Assembly: GCA_000752035.1 (NCBI GenBank)
Contig: CCFE01000011.1
Span: 475,932-539,931 of the forward strand
DNA: 64,000 nucleotides
Direction: 5' to 3'
Source: Bacillus rubiinfantis
GTDB lineage: Bacteria > Bacillota > Bacilli > Bacillales > Cytobacillaceae
How positions within the stretch are numbered: the first letter of the stretch is position 1; each line of letters begins with the position of its first letter. Below, piece after piece: positions 25,122-33,952 of the stretch. The notes beneath the pieces were generated by a model. It searched no databases. It was not told the DNA's origin and worked only from the letters and a program-made list of their open reading frames with translations. A program made the position numbers and the translations under genes.

Positions 25122-25167
25122 TTTCATACGCGAAATGCATCAAGCGGTATAGAAAAGATTCATATTT
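25122..25167. repeat. 46-bp direct repeat, left copy
   Basis: The segment starting TTTCATACGCGAAATGCATC is identical over 46 bp to 29444-29489, in the same orientation, 4322 bp apart. It lies in the leader region of the chemoreceptor gene. Between it and the GntR start (25168-25522) is AT-rich DNA with a TATAAT at 25459-25464 and no gene. Confidence 0.95.
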
Positions 25168-25522
25168 ACCTTTACCAGGGGTGGAAGACATTCTTAAACA
25201 AACAAATTACTAACTGAGTATGCAAGCATTGTCCTAATTTTACTACTAACGAAAATTTTGTATTTAGATACCGTTTACCAAATGATCAACAAAAGCTTAC
25301 TAAAATAAATTCTGATATAGTATGATAAAACAAGTGTCTAGAGTAAGGAATAAAAATAGTTCAATAATATATCCCTTTCTTCTTATGGTGTTATAAAGAA
25401 AACCGTTTTTACAAATTTTAACTATTCTGTTATATCTTTAATAAAGCAAATTTATAACCTATAATAGAGCGAAAGGGGTTTATAAACCTTTCCTTAGAAA
25501 ATAAGTTAAAGAAGTGATAGCT

Positions 25523-26296
25523 ATGACAATAAAAAAGGATAATGCCCAACCTTTATATTTACAAATTGCCAAATTAATTGAAGAGAAAATATATAATGGT
25601 GAATTAACTACGGGACAAAAGATCTATACTGAAGTCGAATTAATGAATTTATATAATGTTAGCAGGGTTACAGTGCGCCAGGTGTTTAGAGAATTATTAG
25701 ATAAGGGGTTAATTGAGCGAAAACAAGGAAAAGGTACATTTGTGAAATATAATCATTTATCTCACCAATTATACAGCCCAAAAGGACTATTTGAAACTTT
25801 ATTAGAAGCTGGATACACCCCTGAAACCGTTTTGCTTGATTTTACATCAGTTGTTCCGCCTAAAGCAGTTTCTGAAGCCCTAAATATATCACCCGGAAAA
25901 AAGGTTATAAAATTTGACCGAATATATTATGTCAAGTCGGATCCGATAGTATTCTCTAGATTTTATTTATCCCCCCTATTAGATGAAATTATTACCAGGG
26001 AAGATGCCGAGCATCACCCAATATTTGATTTAATTAATAAAAAGAGTGAGTTTAAAGTAGGGAAAATACATTTTGAAATTTTTTCAGAGGATTGCCCAAA
26101 AGATGTTCAAAATATTTTCAAGCAAAATGGGAATAAAGTGATACTTGGACAGGAGCGAGTCCTATACGCTACTACAAATGAGCCACTTGAGTATTCATTG
26201 TACTGGATTCGCCCAAACTCGATTAGATTTACCTTCGATGCACAAGTAGGTACTCGGTCACCAGATATCTATGAATTTAATATCAAATCAAAATAA
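25523..26296 (+). CDS. GntR/HutC family regulator
   Basis: This 257-residue protein has a winged-helix domain (about residues 5-75: AQPLYLQIAKLIEEKIYNGE, MNLYNVSRVTVRQVFRELLD) and a UTRA ligand domain (about 90-250). I chose the ATG at 25523 with AAGAAGTG upstream rather than the GTG at 25514, which is part of that site. It is the first gene of a three-gene cassette; a strong terminator follows, and then a promoter with a large dyad in front of the permease. It most likely represses the permease-lyase operon and is released by its substrate. Confidence 0.87.
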   Translation: MTIKKDNAQPLYLQIAKLIEEKIYNGELTTGQKIYTEVELMNLYNVSRVTVRQVFRELLDKGLIERKQGKGTFVKYNHLSHQLYSPKGLFETLLEAGYTPETVLLDFTSVVPPKAVSEALNISPGKKVIKFDRIYYVKSDPIVFSRFYLSPLLDEIITREDAEHHPIFDLINKKSEFKVGKIHFEIFSEDCPKDVQNIFKQNGNKVILGQERVLYATTNEPLEYSLYWIRPNSIRFTFDAQVGTRSPDIYEFNIKSK

Positions 26297-26315
26297 AAAC
26301 TATCGTTATGAACTA

Positions 26316-26350
26316 GGGTGTTGGGAAAAACTCAACACCCTTGATTTTTT
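26316..26350 (+). terminator. Rho-independent terminator of the GntR gene
   Basis: GGGTGTTG and CAACACCC are perfect complements with a 9-base loop, followed by TTGATTTTTTT. Confidence 0.9.
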
Positions 26351-26410
26351 TAGATACTACTGGATTTTTCAATAAATTTGAAAGTTTTGTGAAGTAGAAA
26401 AAATTGGCTT

Positions 26411-26489
26411 TGACTTTGAAATTATCATGATATAATGGCACTATCGATAATACGTTTTAATACGTTTTAATACTATTTAAAACGTATTG
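26411..26489 (+). promoter_or_regulatory. Promoter and GntR operator of the permease-lyase operon
   Basis: TTGACT (26411-26416) and TATAAT (26432-26437) form a promoter with a short 15-bp spacer. About 22 bp downstream is a perfect dyad: arms AATACGTTTTA (26460-26470) and TAAAACGTATT (26479-26489) with an 8-bp centre. An extra direct copy of the left arm lies at 26450-26460. The arrangement suits repression by the GntR protein encoded upstream. Confidence 0.8.
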
Positions 26490-26566
26490 GTAAGACCCAT
26501 GGGTAAATTTAAGAATTGTTTATTAACCTGATGTCAATTAAAAGTGCTTTCCAGAGGAGGATTATT

Positions 26567-27829
26567 ATGTCGTCAGCAGTCATAGCGATTGCCCTATTAG
26601 TATTAGCAGTAGTTGTGTTAATAACAGACTGGATACCAATGGCAATTGTAGGTATAGCAGTTCCTGTCATTTTGGGTTTTGTTGGCATATTGAAACCAGA
26701 AGAAGCTTTCTATAAATTTGGTGACCCAACTCTTGTTTTAATTGCCGGAGTTTTCGTCATCAGTAAAGCCTTTTTTGAAGTAGGACTTGCCGCAAAGATT
26801 GGTAATGCTGTTTCAAAGTTTGGAAAAAACCACGATGGCGAAAAACCAATAGTCTTTTTATGCTTGATTTCATCAATTCTGATGTCAACAGTATTACCAA
26901 ATATGGGAGTAGCAGCAGCTTTATTACCATGCGGTTTAGCTATTGCTCAGTATACTGGTGTTAGTAGATCAAAAGTATTAATGGTAATCGCAATGGGATC
27001 CTCTTTAGGCGGTATGCTGACTCTCCTTGGTACACCACCAAATATGTTAGCCAATGGATACTTGAAAACTGCTGGGGTAGAACAATTTGGCTTCTTTGAC
27101 TTTGCATACGGCGGACTGCCGATTGTTATTTTATGTGTTATTTATCTGATGACAATTGGTTACAAACTCCTACCTGATAATGTAAAGGAACATAGAAATG
27201 ACCATTCAAATGAAGAAGAAAAAGTTTATGATAAGAAACAACAAGTATATACTTTGACAGCATTTATTGTTCTCATATTAGGAGTTATTTTTGAAAAAGT
27301 AACAGGAATTCAAATGCATATGGTTTCTGTAATTTGCGCAGTTTCACTCGTATTACTAAAAGTAATAGATGTAAAAAAAGCCTTTGCTGCAATAGATTGG
27401 GGAACAATGGTCTTCGTATCCGGAATGTTAACGCTTGCAGATGCTTTACAAAAAACAGGTGCAAGTAAACTAATCGCAGAAAGTATTCTCGGAATGGTTG
27501 GAGATGGATTAGGAAAATATGTTTTGGTCGCGTTGATGTTTGGAATTGCCATAATAATGACACAATTTTTAAACAATACGGGGACAGCCGGTATATTAAT
27601 ACCAATTGGATTATCATTCGCTTCCAGTGCAAATGTGGACCCACAATTAGTTACTATGGCCATTACGTTAGGGGTATCCTGTGTGTTTGCAGCTCCGATT
27701 GGTACACCAGCGAATATTTTTGTAGCAGGCCCTGGTGAATTGAAATTTACTGATTGGGTAAAAGTTGGAACCCCTATGGTCATCATCTGTTTCATTGCTG
27801 CTGTCGTATTTCTACCATTAATTTTTTAG
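26567..27829 (+). CDS. SLC13/DASS-type anion permease
   Basis: This 420-residue polytopic protein has about 11 hydrophobic segments. It shows two copies of the SLC13/ArsB-type hairpin motifs: STVLPNMGVAAALLP with GTPPNMLANG, and FLNNTGTAGILIPI with GTPANIFVAGPG. These bind Na+ and a di- or tricarboxylate or inorganic anion. The ATG at 26567 follows GAGGAGGATTATT; the upstream in-frame start lacks a site and adds a non-membrane tail. It is 20 bp from the lyase gene, so the pair imports and cleaves one substrate, probably a C4-type or aspartyl/succinyl acid. Confidence 0.83.
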   Translation: MSSAVIAIALLVLAVVVLITDWIPMAIVGIAVPVILGFVGILKPEEAFYKFGDPTLVLIAGVFVISKAFFEVGLAAKIGNAVSKFGKNHDGEKPIVFLCLISSILMSTVLPNMGVAAALLPCGLAIAQYTGVSRSKVLMVIAMGSSLGGMLTLLGTPPNMLANGYLKTAGVEQFGFFDFAYGGLPIVILCVIYLMTIGYKLLPDNVKEHRNDHSNEEEKVYDKKQQVYTLTAFIVLILGVIFEKVTGIQMHMVSVICAVSLVLLKVIDVKKAFAAIDWGTMVFVSGMLTLADALQKTGASKLIAESILGMVGDGLGKYVLVALMFGIAIIMTQFLNNTGTAGILIPIGLSFASSANVDPQLVTMAITLGVSCVFAAPIGTPANIFVAGPGELKFTDWVKVGTPMVIICFIAAVVFLPLIF

Positions 27830-27849
27830 TTTAGATAGGAGTGAGCACC

Positions 27850-29217
27850 TTGTACGATAAATATAATAGTTTTACATTATTTGAGAAAGATGTTAGTACA
27901 GAAAAAATGAGAGAGATTTTTAGTGATTATAATCAAATTCAAAAACAAATGGATTGTGAGGCTGCATTATCAAGAGTAGAAGCAGCACTAGGGTTAATTC
28001 CTAAAGAGGCCGCTGTTGAAATAAATAACAAATCAAGTGCGGATAATATTAGTATTGATAAATTGAAACAGAAAATTCATATAACAGGTCATCCATTTTT
28101 AGCACTCATTACGTTATATAAAGAAATTTGTGAGGGTAATACTGCTCAGTATGTCCATTGGGGCGCCACCTCACAAGATATAATGGATACTGCCTTTATT
28201 CTTCAATTAAAAGAAGCTTATGAAGTTTTTTTTCCAAGAATTGAAGAATTGTATAAGATAGTTGCGGAAAAAGCACATGAATTCAGAAATGTGATAATGG
28301 TAGGACGTACCAATGGCCAACATGCGGTGCCAATTACATTAGGCTATAAATACTCGATATGGGGATTTGAATTAAGACGTAGTATTGATCGCCTACACGA
28401 AATAAAAGATCGGTTATTTGTTGGTGAACTTGCTGGTGCTGTTGGAACCTTGGCTTCTTTTGGCGATCTGGGGCTGGAAATTCAACAAGGATTTTGTAAC
28501 GAATTAGGCTTGAATGTGCCTCCAGTCGCTTGGTTCGCATCCAGAGATGTGATTGCAGAATTTGTTAATAATCTGGCCATTCTCGGATCAACGCTTGGAA
28601 AAATTGGTTCCGAAGTGTATGCGTTACAAAAGTCAGAAATTGCAGAGCTTCAAGAGTTTTTTAGCAAGGAGAATATTGGGAGCAGCACAATGCCCCACAA
28701 GCGTAATCCTTTTCAGGCGATGCAGCTAAGTTCTAACGCAAAATTACTTCGTAGTTACGCCACTGCTATTCTAAATTCTCAAGAACATGAGCATGAAAGA
28801 GATCCTCGTTCGTTATCAGTCGAATATCATGTTGTTGGAGAGTCTTGCAAAGTTATACATGCAAGCTTAGAAAAAGCAATCGTATTATTGAGCAAGTTAC
28901 TTATAAATGAAGACAATATGAGAAGAAATATCAATAAATTACATGGACTGATTTTCTCTGAGGCTATCATGTTAGCAATTGGGAAAAAAGTTGGTCGTCA
29001 AAATGCACATGAAATTATTCATGAATTAGCCATGGAAGCTATTGATAAGCAAATGCCATTAAAGGATTTACTTAAAGAAAACGAAGTCGTAATGAGCAAT
29101 ATTTCGTTACAGGAAATTGATGACCTAATGAATCCAGAAAATTACTTAGGCAAATCTTCTGTTTTCGCTGAGCGGATAAAAGAACAAAAGGATGTTTATT
29201 TTTCACAGAATAAATAA
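27850..29217 (+). CDS. Fumarase/aspartase/ASL superfamily lyase
   Basis: This 455-residue protein carries the superfamily signature GSSTMPHKRNP (about residues 278-288), the second conserved region VGRTNGQHAVPITLG (about 154-168) and first region HWGATSQDIMDT (about 101-112). HWGATSQD is typical of the adenylosuccinate lyase and carboxymuconate cycloisomerase branch. The reaction should be anti-elimination from a succinyl-type compound, releasing fumarate. The substrate is unknown; purB and argH context is absent. I use TTG at 27850 because AGGAG lies 8 bases upstream; the GTG at 27841 overlaps it. Confidence 0.82.
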   Translation: MYDKYNSFTLFEKDVSTEKMREIFSDYNQIQKQMDCEAALSRVEAALGLIPKEAAVEINNKSSADNISIDKLKQKIHITGHPFLALITLYKEICEGNTAQYVHWGATSQDIMDTAFILQLKEAYEVFFPRIEELYKIVAEKAHEFRNVIMVGRTNGQHAVPITLGYKYSIWGFELRRSIDRLHEIKDRLFVGELAGAVGTLASFGDLGLEIQQGFCNELGLNVPPVAWFASRDVIAEFVNNLAILGSTLGKIGSEVYALQKSEIAELQEFFSKENIGSSTMPHKRNPFQAMQLSSNAKLLRSYATAILNSQEHEHERDPRSLSVEYHVVGESCKVIHASLEKAIVLLSKLLINEDNMRRNINKLHGLIFSEAIMLAIGKKVGRQNAHEIIHELAMEAIDKQMPLKDLLKENEVVMSNISLQEIDDLMNPENYLGKSSVFAERIKEQKDVYFSQNK

Positions 29218-29267
29218 AAGATTACTTTGGGTACCACTGTATTGAACCTTCCAAAGTCGAAAAACAG

Positions 29268-29321
29268 CCAGGCCTCTAACTATATTATTTCTTTAGTTAG
29301 AGACCTGGTTTTCAATTTTTT
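29268..29321 (+). terminator. Rho-independent terminator of the lyase gene
   Basis: CCAGGCCTCTAACTA pairs with TAGTTAGAGACCTGG (one mismatch), followed by a T-rich run. The inner CTAACTA...TAGTTAG and the loop ATTATTTCTT are shared with the terminator at 31897. Confidence 0.9.
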
Positions 29322-29443
29322 GATTCAATTCATTTTTGCTATTGCGAATAAAAGGTTCACTCGTGTGGCCAGATACCTCGGGCTTTTTTCCGTTCATCTA
29401 TTTTTTTAAATTCTCATTGGGAGTTAGTTCACTGCTGATTACA

Positions 29444-29489
29444 TTTCATACGCGAAATGCATCAAGCGGTATAGAAAAGATTCATATTT
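29444..29489. repeat. 46-bp direct repeat, right copy
   Basis: Identical over 46 bp to 25122-25167, same orientation. It lies 109 bp upstream of the secreted PPC-repeat gene and closes the GntR-permease-lyase cassette on its right side. Confidence 0.95.
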
Positions 29490-29597
29490 TTCTATATACT
29501 AATATAGTAATTTTCGAAAATAGTGAAAGGGATTGGGGGGGGTTAAATTTTTTGAAAATTCAACACATAAACACATGATAATAAAGGAGGAAACACC

Positions 29598-31829
29598 ATG
29601 GGGAAACAAACAAAAAAGCTATTCAATCTCCTACTTGCCTTGTTGCTAGTACTGCCTGCCCTTCCGTTATCCAGCGGACAAGCCGCAGCAAGCACAGAAC
29701 AGCCTATAACATTTGGCACAAAAGTAACCGGGACGATAACCGAAACGAATACGGAGCAGGTTTATAAGATTACTTTGGAAAAAGCAGGGACAATATCTGT
29801 TAATCTAAAGTCATATATTTATTATGCGTATTTAGACCTGTTGGACGCTGAAGGGAATCCGATTTGGGAGAGTAAAAACATTAATTATGGCCACCCTGAC
29901 GACCCCGAAATTCGGGATTATTCTGCTGACCTCGAAGCTGGAACTTATTATTTAAAGGTTTATAAAAACAGTGATAATACTGGAAAGTACGATTTAACTG
30001 TTAACTATAATCCTGCTAACAATAATGAAATAGAATCTAATAATACCATTCAGCAAGCACAAGTATTAGCTCTAAGCGAGGAAAAAGTGACAGGTTTTAT
30101 TAGTGAAAGTGATAAGGTAGATTATTACAAAATTACTCTGCCTGAAGCCGGGACTGTTTCTGTCAATTTTAAATCCTATATTTACTATTCATATTTATCC
30201 CTTTTAGATGCTAATGAAAATCCAATTTGGGACGGTAAAAACATCAATTATGGCTACACTGATAAGCCCGAAATTCGCGATTATTCCGCTGACCTTGAAG
30301 CTGGGACTTATTATCTAAAAGTCTATAAGAGCAGTGATAACACCGGTAAGTACGATTTAACTGTTAAATATAATCCTGCTAATAACAATGAAAAAGAGTC
30401 TAACAATACTATTAACCAAGCACAGTCATTAACGCTTAACGCAGAAAAAGTGACAGGTTTTATTAGCGAAAGTGATAAGATAGACTACTATAAAATTACA
30501 ATTCCTAAAGCCGGGACGTTTTCAGTCAATTTAAAATCCTACATTTACTATGCTTATTTATCCCTTTTAGATGCTGATGAAAATCCAATTTGGGACGGTA
30601 AAAACATTAATTATGGCTACACTGATAAGCCCGAAATTCGCGATTATTCCGCTGACCTTGAAGCTGGGACTTATTATCTAAAATTCTATAAGAGCAGTGA
30701 TAACACTGGTAAGTACGATTTAACTGTTAAATATAAACCTGCTAACAATAATGAAAAAGAGTCTAACAATACCCTTGGACAAGCTCAAGAACTAGTTCCA
30801 AATGTCCAGAAAGTAACAGGGTTTATTAGTGAAAGTGATAATATTGATTATTATAAATTTACTCTTCCTAAATCAGGAACAATAAAGTTAAATGTAAATT
30901 CTTACATCTACTATTCTTATATAGATCTTTTAAACGCAGAAGAAAATCCGCTTTGGGATGGCAAAAATATTAACTATGGTTATACTGACAAACCAACACC
31001 CTGGGATGATTCTATTTATTTAAAAGCCGGCACATATTATGTGAAAGTCTACAAATCTAGCAGCAACACCGGTAAATACACGCTAAACGTTAGTGCACCA
31101 TTCCTGTTGCCGGCTGTACCAAGCGTGAATACAGTTAGTACCAATAGCACTACTGTATCTGGTAAGACAAGTCCAAGTAGCACCGTTTATTTAAAGTTAG
31201 GACAAACCACCTATAAGAAAAATAGTGACAGTAACGGTTACTTCAAGTTTACTATTTCTAAACAAAAGGCTGGAACGAAGCTATATGTGTATGCTTCCAA
31301 CAAGTACGGAACTAGTTCACAAAAAGTGGTTACTGTCGGTGCTCCCGCATCAACACCTTCAGTTGCAACCATTAGTAACAACACAACTTATGTGACAGGA
31401 AAAACCAGTAAAGGCAATTCAGTTTATGTAAAAATTGGCTCAAAAACATATAAAGCAAGTGTTAACAGCAAAGGTGAATTCAAACTTAAAATTTCTAAAC
31501 AAAAGGCTGGGGCCAAATTATATATCACGGCCAAAAATGCCTACGGTTCCAGCAAATCGAAAGTAGTCACTGTAGTTGATAGAATTGCGCCTTCAACTCC
31601 TTCTGTTTATTCAGTTACGCACAAGTCTAAATATGTAACCGGTAAGGCTGAAGCATACTCCACCGTTAAAGCTTATGTCGGCAGCAAACGAATCGGCGCT
31701 ACCAAAGCAGATAAACACGGCAAATACAAAATCAAAATCAGTTCAAGGAAAAACGGCACACTGATTAAAGTAACCGCTATTGACCGCTCAGGTAATAAGA
31801 GTAAGTATCGGACGGTTAGGGTGAAATAA
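29598..31829 (+). CDS. Secreted protein with four PPC-type repeats and four Ig-like modules
   Basis: This 743-residue protein has a signal peptide (about residues 1-33, ending GQAAAS). Four repeats of about 117 residues follow (roughly 34-140, 141-258, 259-375 and 376-497), each with an NNNExESNNT linker, VTGFISESDxxDYYK, YIYYxYLxLLDA and KAGTYYLKVYK; these are PPC-like beta-sandwiches. Repeats 2 and 3 are nearly identical in DNA, so they were recently duplicated. Four shorter Ig-like modules end the protein (VTGKxSxxxxVYxKxGxKTY...KQKAGxKLY). There is no enzyme domain or sortase motif. AAAGGAGGAAACACC precedes the ATG. It is probably a wall-associated binding protein. Confidence 0.82.
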   Translation: MGKQTKKLFNLLLALLLVLPALPLSSGQAAASTEQPITFGTKVTGTITETNTEQVYKITLEKAGTISVNLKSYIYYAYLDLLDAEGNPIWESKNINYGHPDDPEIRDYSADLEAGTYYLKVYKNSDNTGKYDLTVNYNPANNNEIESNNTIQQAQVLALSEEKVTGFISESDKVDYYKITLPEAGTVSVNFKSYIYYSYLSLLDANENPIWDGKNINYGYTDKPEIRDYSADLEAGTYYLKVYKSSDNTGKYDLTVKYNPANNNEKESNNTINQAQSLTLNAEKVTGFISESDKIDYYKITIPKAGTFSVNLKSYIYYAYLSLLDADENPIWDGKNINYGYTDKPEIRDYSADLEAGTYYLKFYKSSDNTGKYDLTVKYKPANNNEKESNNTLGQAQELVPNVQKVTGFISESDNIDYYKFTLPKSGTIKLNVNSYIYYSYIDLLNAEENPLWDGKNINYGYTDKPTPWDDSIYLKAGTYYVKVYKSSSNTGKYTLNVSAPFLLPAVPSVNTVSTNSTTVSGKTSPSSTVYLKLGQTTYKKNSDSNGYFKFTISKQKAGTKLYVYASNKYGTSSQKVVTVGAPASTPSVATISNNTTYVTGKTSKGNSVYVKIGSKTYKASVNSKGEFKLKISKQKAGAKLYITAKNAYGSSKSKVVTVVDRIAPSTPSVYSVTHKSKYVTGKAEAYSTVKAYVGSKRIGATKADKHGKYKIKISSRKNGTLIKVTAIDRSGNKSKYRTVRVK

Positions 31830-31835
31830 CCTTTG

Positions 31836-31942
31836 GGGGTTTCCTTAAGTCGGAAGGACTTCATAACTCTACCCCCACAAATATAAAATAACAAAACCGG
31901 CCCCTAACTATGATTATTTCTTTAGTTAGGGGTCGATTTTTC
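31836..31942 (+). terminator. Terminator region after the PPC-repeat gene
   Basis: A structured segment with GGGGGT...ACCCCC arms is followed by CCGGCCCCTAACTA...TTAGTTAGGGGTCG (31897-31936) and a T-rich tail. Confidence 0.8.
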
Positions 31943-31955
31943 TAACTTCAAAAAT

Positions 31956-32852
31956 TTATTTCATTTCTCCAGATTCAACGTCACGGATAAATTGTTTGAT
32001 AAAGTTGAAGTAGGTTTCGGAATCATCCCACATCGAGAGGTGGCTGCCATTTTCGCAAATACCTACGCGGGAGTTCGGAATGAGCCGGCCCATTTCCAAT
32101 TTGTCCTCCGGATCCATGCTGTCATATTTTCCACCCAATAATAGTGTTGGTACCTTGATTTCATGCAGGTCATCCCAGCGGTTCCAATCTTTAAATGTGC
32201 CGGTTACGACAAACTCATTTGGCCCCTGCATGGTGTTGTACACATGTGGGTTGATATGGCTAAATCCCCTGACAACAGCATCTGGCCAGGGATCAAGACG
32301 GCAGATATACTGCTGATTGAGATGTAACTGAACCAATTCTTGATATTCAGCATTTTCGTAGTCTTCTGCTGCTTCGTAGGCCTTCATCTTAGCAACAAGC
32401 TCTGCTGGCAGTTGATCGCGCAATGCGTTAATTCGCTTAACATATGAAGCAATACTCGCCGTCATATTCGAAATAATTAGACCCTTTAAATGAGACTGGT
32501 ATTTTAACGCATACTCAATGCCCAAAAAGCCGCCCCATGATGAGCCAAACAGGTAAAACTGATCTAAACCGAGGGCAGTGCGGACCTCCTCCACCTCTTC
32601 GCGAAAACGCTCTACGTTCCAGAGTGACGGGTCATCTGGCTGGTCAGAGAAATAAGAACCAAGCTGGTCGTAAAAATAAATTTCTATCCCTTCCGGTGGC
32701 AATTGTTCCTCAAAGCATTCTAAATACTCATGGGTGCTGCCTGGTCCGCCATGCAGTAATAAAAGCTTTATTGGACTTTCACCTACTTTTCTCGTCCAGA
32801 CATGAAAACCACCGCTGATTGGAATCACCCTTGATTGACCGCTGAAACTCAT
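31956..32852 (-). CDS. Alpha/beta hydrolase, proline iminopeptidase family (S33)
   Basis: This 298-residue protein has the family motif LLHGGPGSTHEY (about residues 34-45), the nucleophile elbow GSSWGG (about 101-106), acid GGKYDSMDPED and histidine NGSHLSMWD. This matches proline iminopeptidases, which remove N-terminal proline or other residues from small peptides in the cytoplasm. GGTGGAG lies 6 bases before the ATG at 32852; the longer frame to 32891 contains this site. It lies next to a dipeptide-type ABC importer, which may feed it. Confidence 0.87.
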   Translation of the reverse strand: MSFSGQSRVIPISGGFHVWTRKVGESPIKLLLLHGGPGSTHEYLECFEEQLPPEGIEIYFYDQLGSYFSDQPDDPSLWNVERFREEVEEVRTALGLDQFYLFGSSWGGFLGIEYALKYQSHLKGLIISNMTASIASYVKRINALRDQLPAELVAKMKAYEAAEDYENAEYQELVQLHLNQQYICRLDPWPDAVVRGFSHINPHVYNTMQGPNEFVVTGTFKDWNRWDDLHEIKVPTLLLGGKYDSMDPEDKLEMGRLIPNSRVGICENGSHLSMWDDSETYFNFIKQFIRDVESGEMK

Positions 32853-32892
32853 ACTGAACTCCACCTTTCTTTTTTTACCGTTATTTAACAAT

Positions 32893-32976
32893 AAGCCGAT
32901 ATCTTATGTGTCTTCGCCGATATATCTGCAAAAACGGCTGATATATTTCTAAAAACACCTTTCCCTTAGCGATATC
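32893..32976. repeat. Short array of GCCGATAT/GCTGATAT words at 21-bp spacing
   Basis: GCCGATAT at 32895 and 32916 and GCTGATAT at 32937 are exactly 21 bp apart; a decayed GCGATATC follows near 32969. The array fills the gap between the peptidase and amidase genes. Confidence 0.65.
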
Positions 32977-33012
32977 AACAAAAAAATGAAAGACCGCTGT
33001 GTCCTGTCGCAA

Positions 33013-33915
33013 TTAATCTAGTAATCTAGGGAGATTCTCAAGCTTTGGCATTCTGAAGCGGGAGACAACATCGACAGGGGATGGTTTACAACATTGACAC
33101 ATTTGCACATCACCGGCGACAGACATGAGCAAGTAGGCATCTGTCGGTGTAAGGTCCCACTTTTCCACCAATAAATCCTGCATGTCCTCGCAGGCGATTT
33201 GAATCGCGTTTTGTGTCTCCTCATGAGAAGCAACTGTATACCAACTGTCACTCGTCTCGACGAACGGCCGCGGAATCGATTTGCCCTTTAGCACCGTGAT
33301 GGTCGTCTCGACTTCACCGGCGATTTCAATTCCGGTACCGCCAATCTCACCATCGCCCATCGAGGCATGTACATCACCAAGGCCAAATAAGGCACCTTCT
33401 ACATTCACTGGAAGATATACGATGGATCCCTTCGTAATCACATGATTATCAATATTTCCACCGTGATCACCTGGGAGCCCGCAAGGTACCGCGTCACCGG
33501 CAGGGGCACAACCAATAACACCAATCATCGGGTCAACTGGAAAATGGATCCGTTCATTAAAATGGGCGACAGAACTATTTTCTACGGGAACAATTTTGGT
33601 TCTTGTTTCTGCTCGATGCCAGAGCACCCCCATTTCCGGCAGCGTACTAATGACCCCCCACTCACGAACTGTGATTTGACCAATTTCCACCTTGAGTACA
33701 TCACCCGGCATCGCGCCTTCGACGTAGACCGGTCCAGTTGCCGGATTTACTTTGGAAAAATCAATCGAGGTTACCAAGTCAGATTCCGATTGAATTTGAT
33801 TTGAAAAACAATCATTGGTTTGGAACTTCACTTGTTCCCCGCTTTTAATCCGCAGCACTGGCGTATTGTCCTTTGAAAAAGCAAATGTGGATTGTTCTCT
33901 TGGAATATAATGCAT
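33013..33915 (-). CDS. Acetamidase/formamidase (FmdA/AmdA) family, paralogue 1
   Basis: This 300-residue protein has the family core DFSKVNPATGPVYVEGAMPGD (DFSKVNPATGP, then VYVEGAMPGD), MIGVIGCAPAGDAVPCG, DHGGNIDNH and ASMGDGEIGGTGIEIAG. The metal-site Asp, His and Glu residues are kept. The C-terminal MSVAGDVQMCQCC carries a Cys-x-Cys-Cys cluster. These enzymes hydrolyse short amides to acid and ammonia. GGAGGG lies 7 bases before the ATG at 33915. It is last in the dpp/BPL_N operon. Paralogue 2 at 44305 is very similar, and paralogue 3 at 45437 is more distant. Confidence 0.87.
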   Translation of the reverse strand: MHYIPREQSTFAFSKDNTPVLRIKSGEQVKFQTNDCFSNQIQSESDLVTSIDFSKVNPATGPVYVEGAMPGDVLKVEIGQITVREWGVISTLPEMGVLWHRAETRTKIVPVENSSVAHFNERIHFPVDPMIGVIGCAPAGDAVPCGLPGDHGGNIDNHVITKGSIVYLPVNVEGALFGLGDVHASMGDGEIGGTGIEIAGEVETTITVLKGKSIPRPFVETSDSWYTVASHEETQNAIQIACEDMQDLLVEKWDLTPTDAYLLMSVAGDVQMCQCCKPSPVDVVSRFRMPKLENLPRLLD

Positions 33916-33952
33916 CTGTTTTCCCTCCAATAATAATGATTTTTTTGAAAGA

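Noticed and set aside
24961..25191. 76-residue minus-strand frame at the start of the chemoreceptor
   Set aside because: It overlaps the chemoreceptor 5' end and the 46-bp repeat out of frame; no family support.
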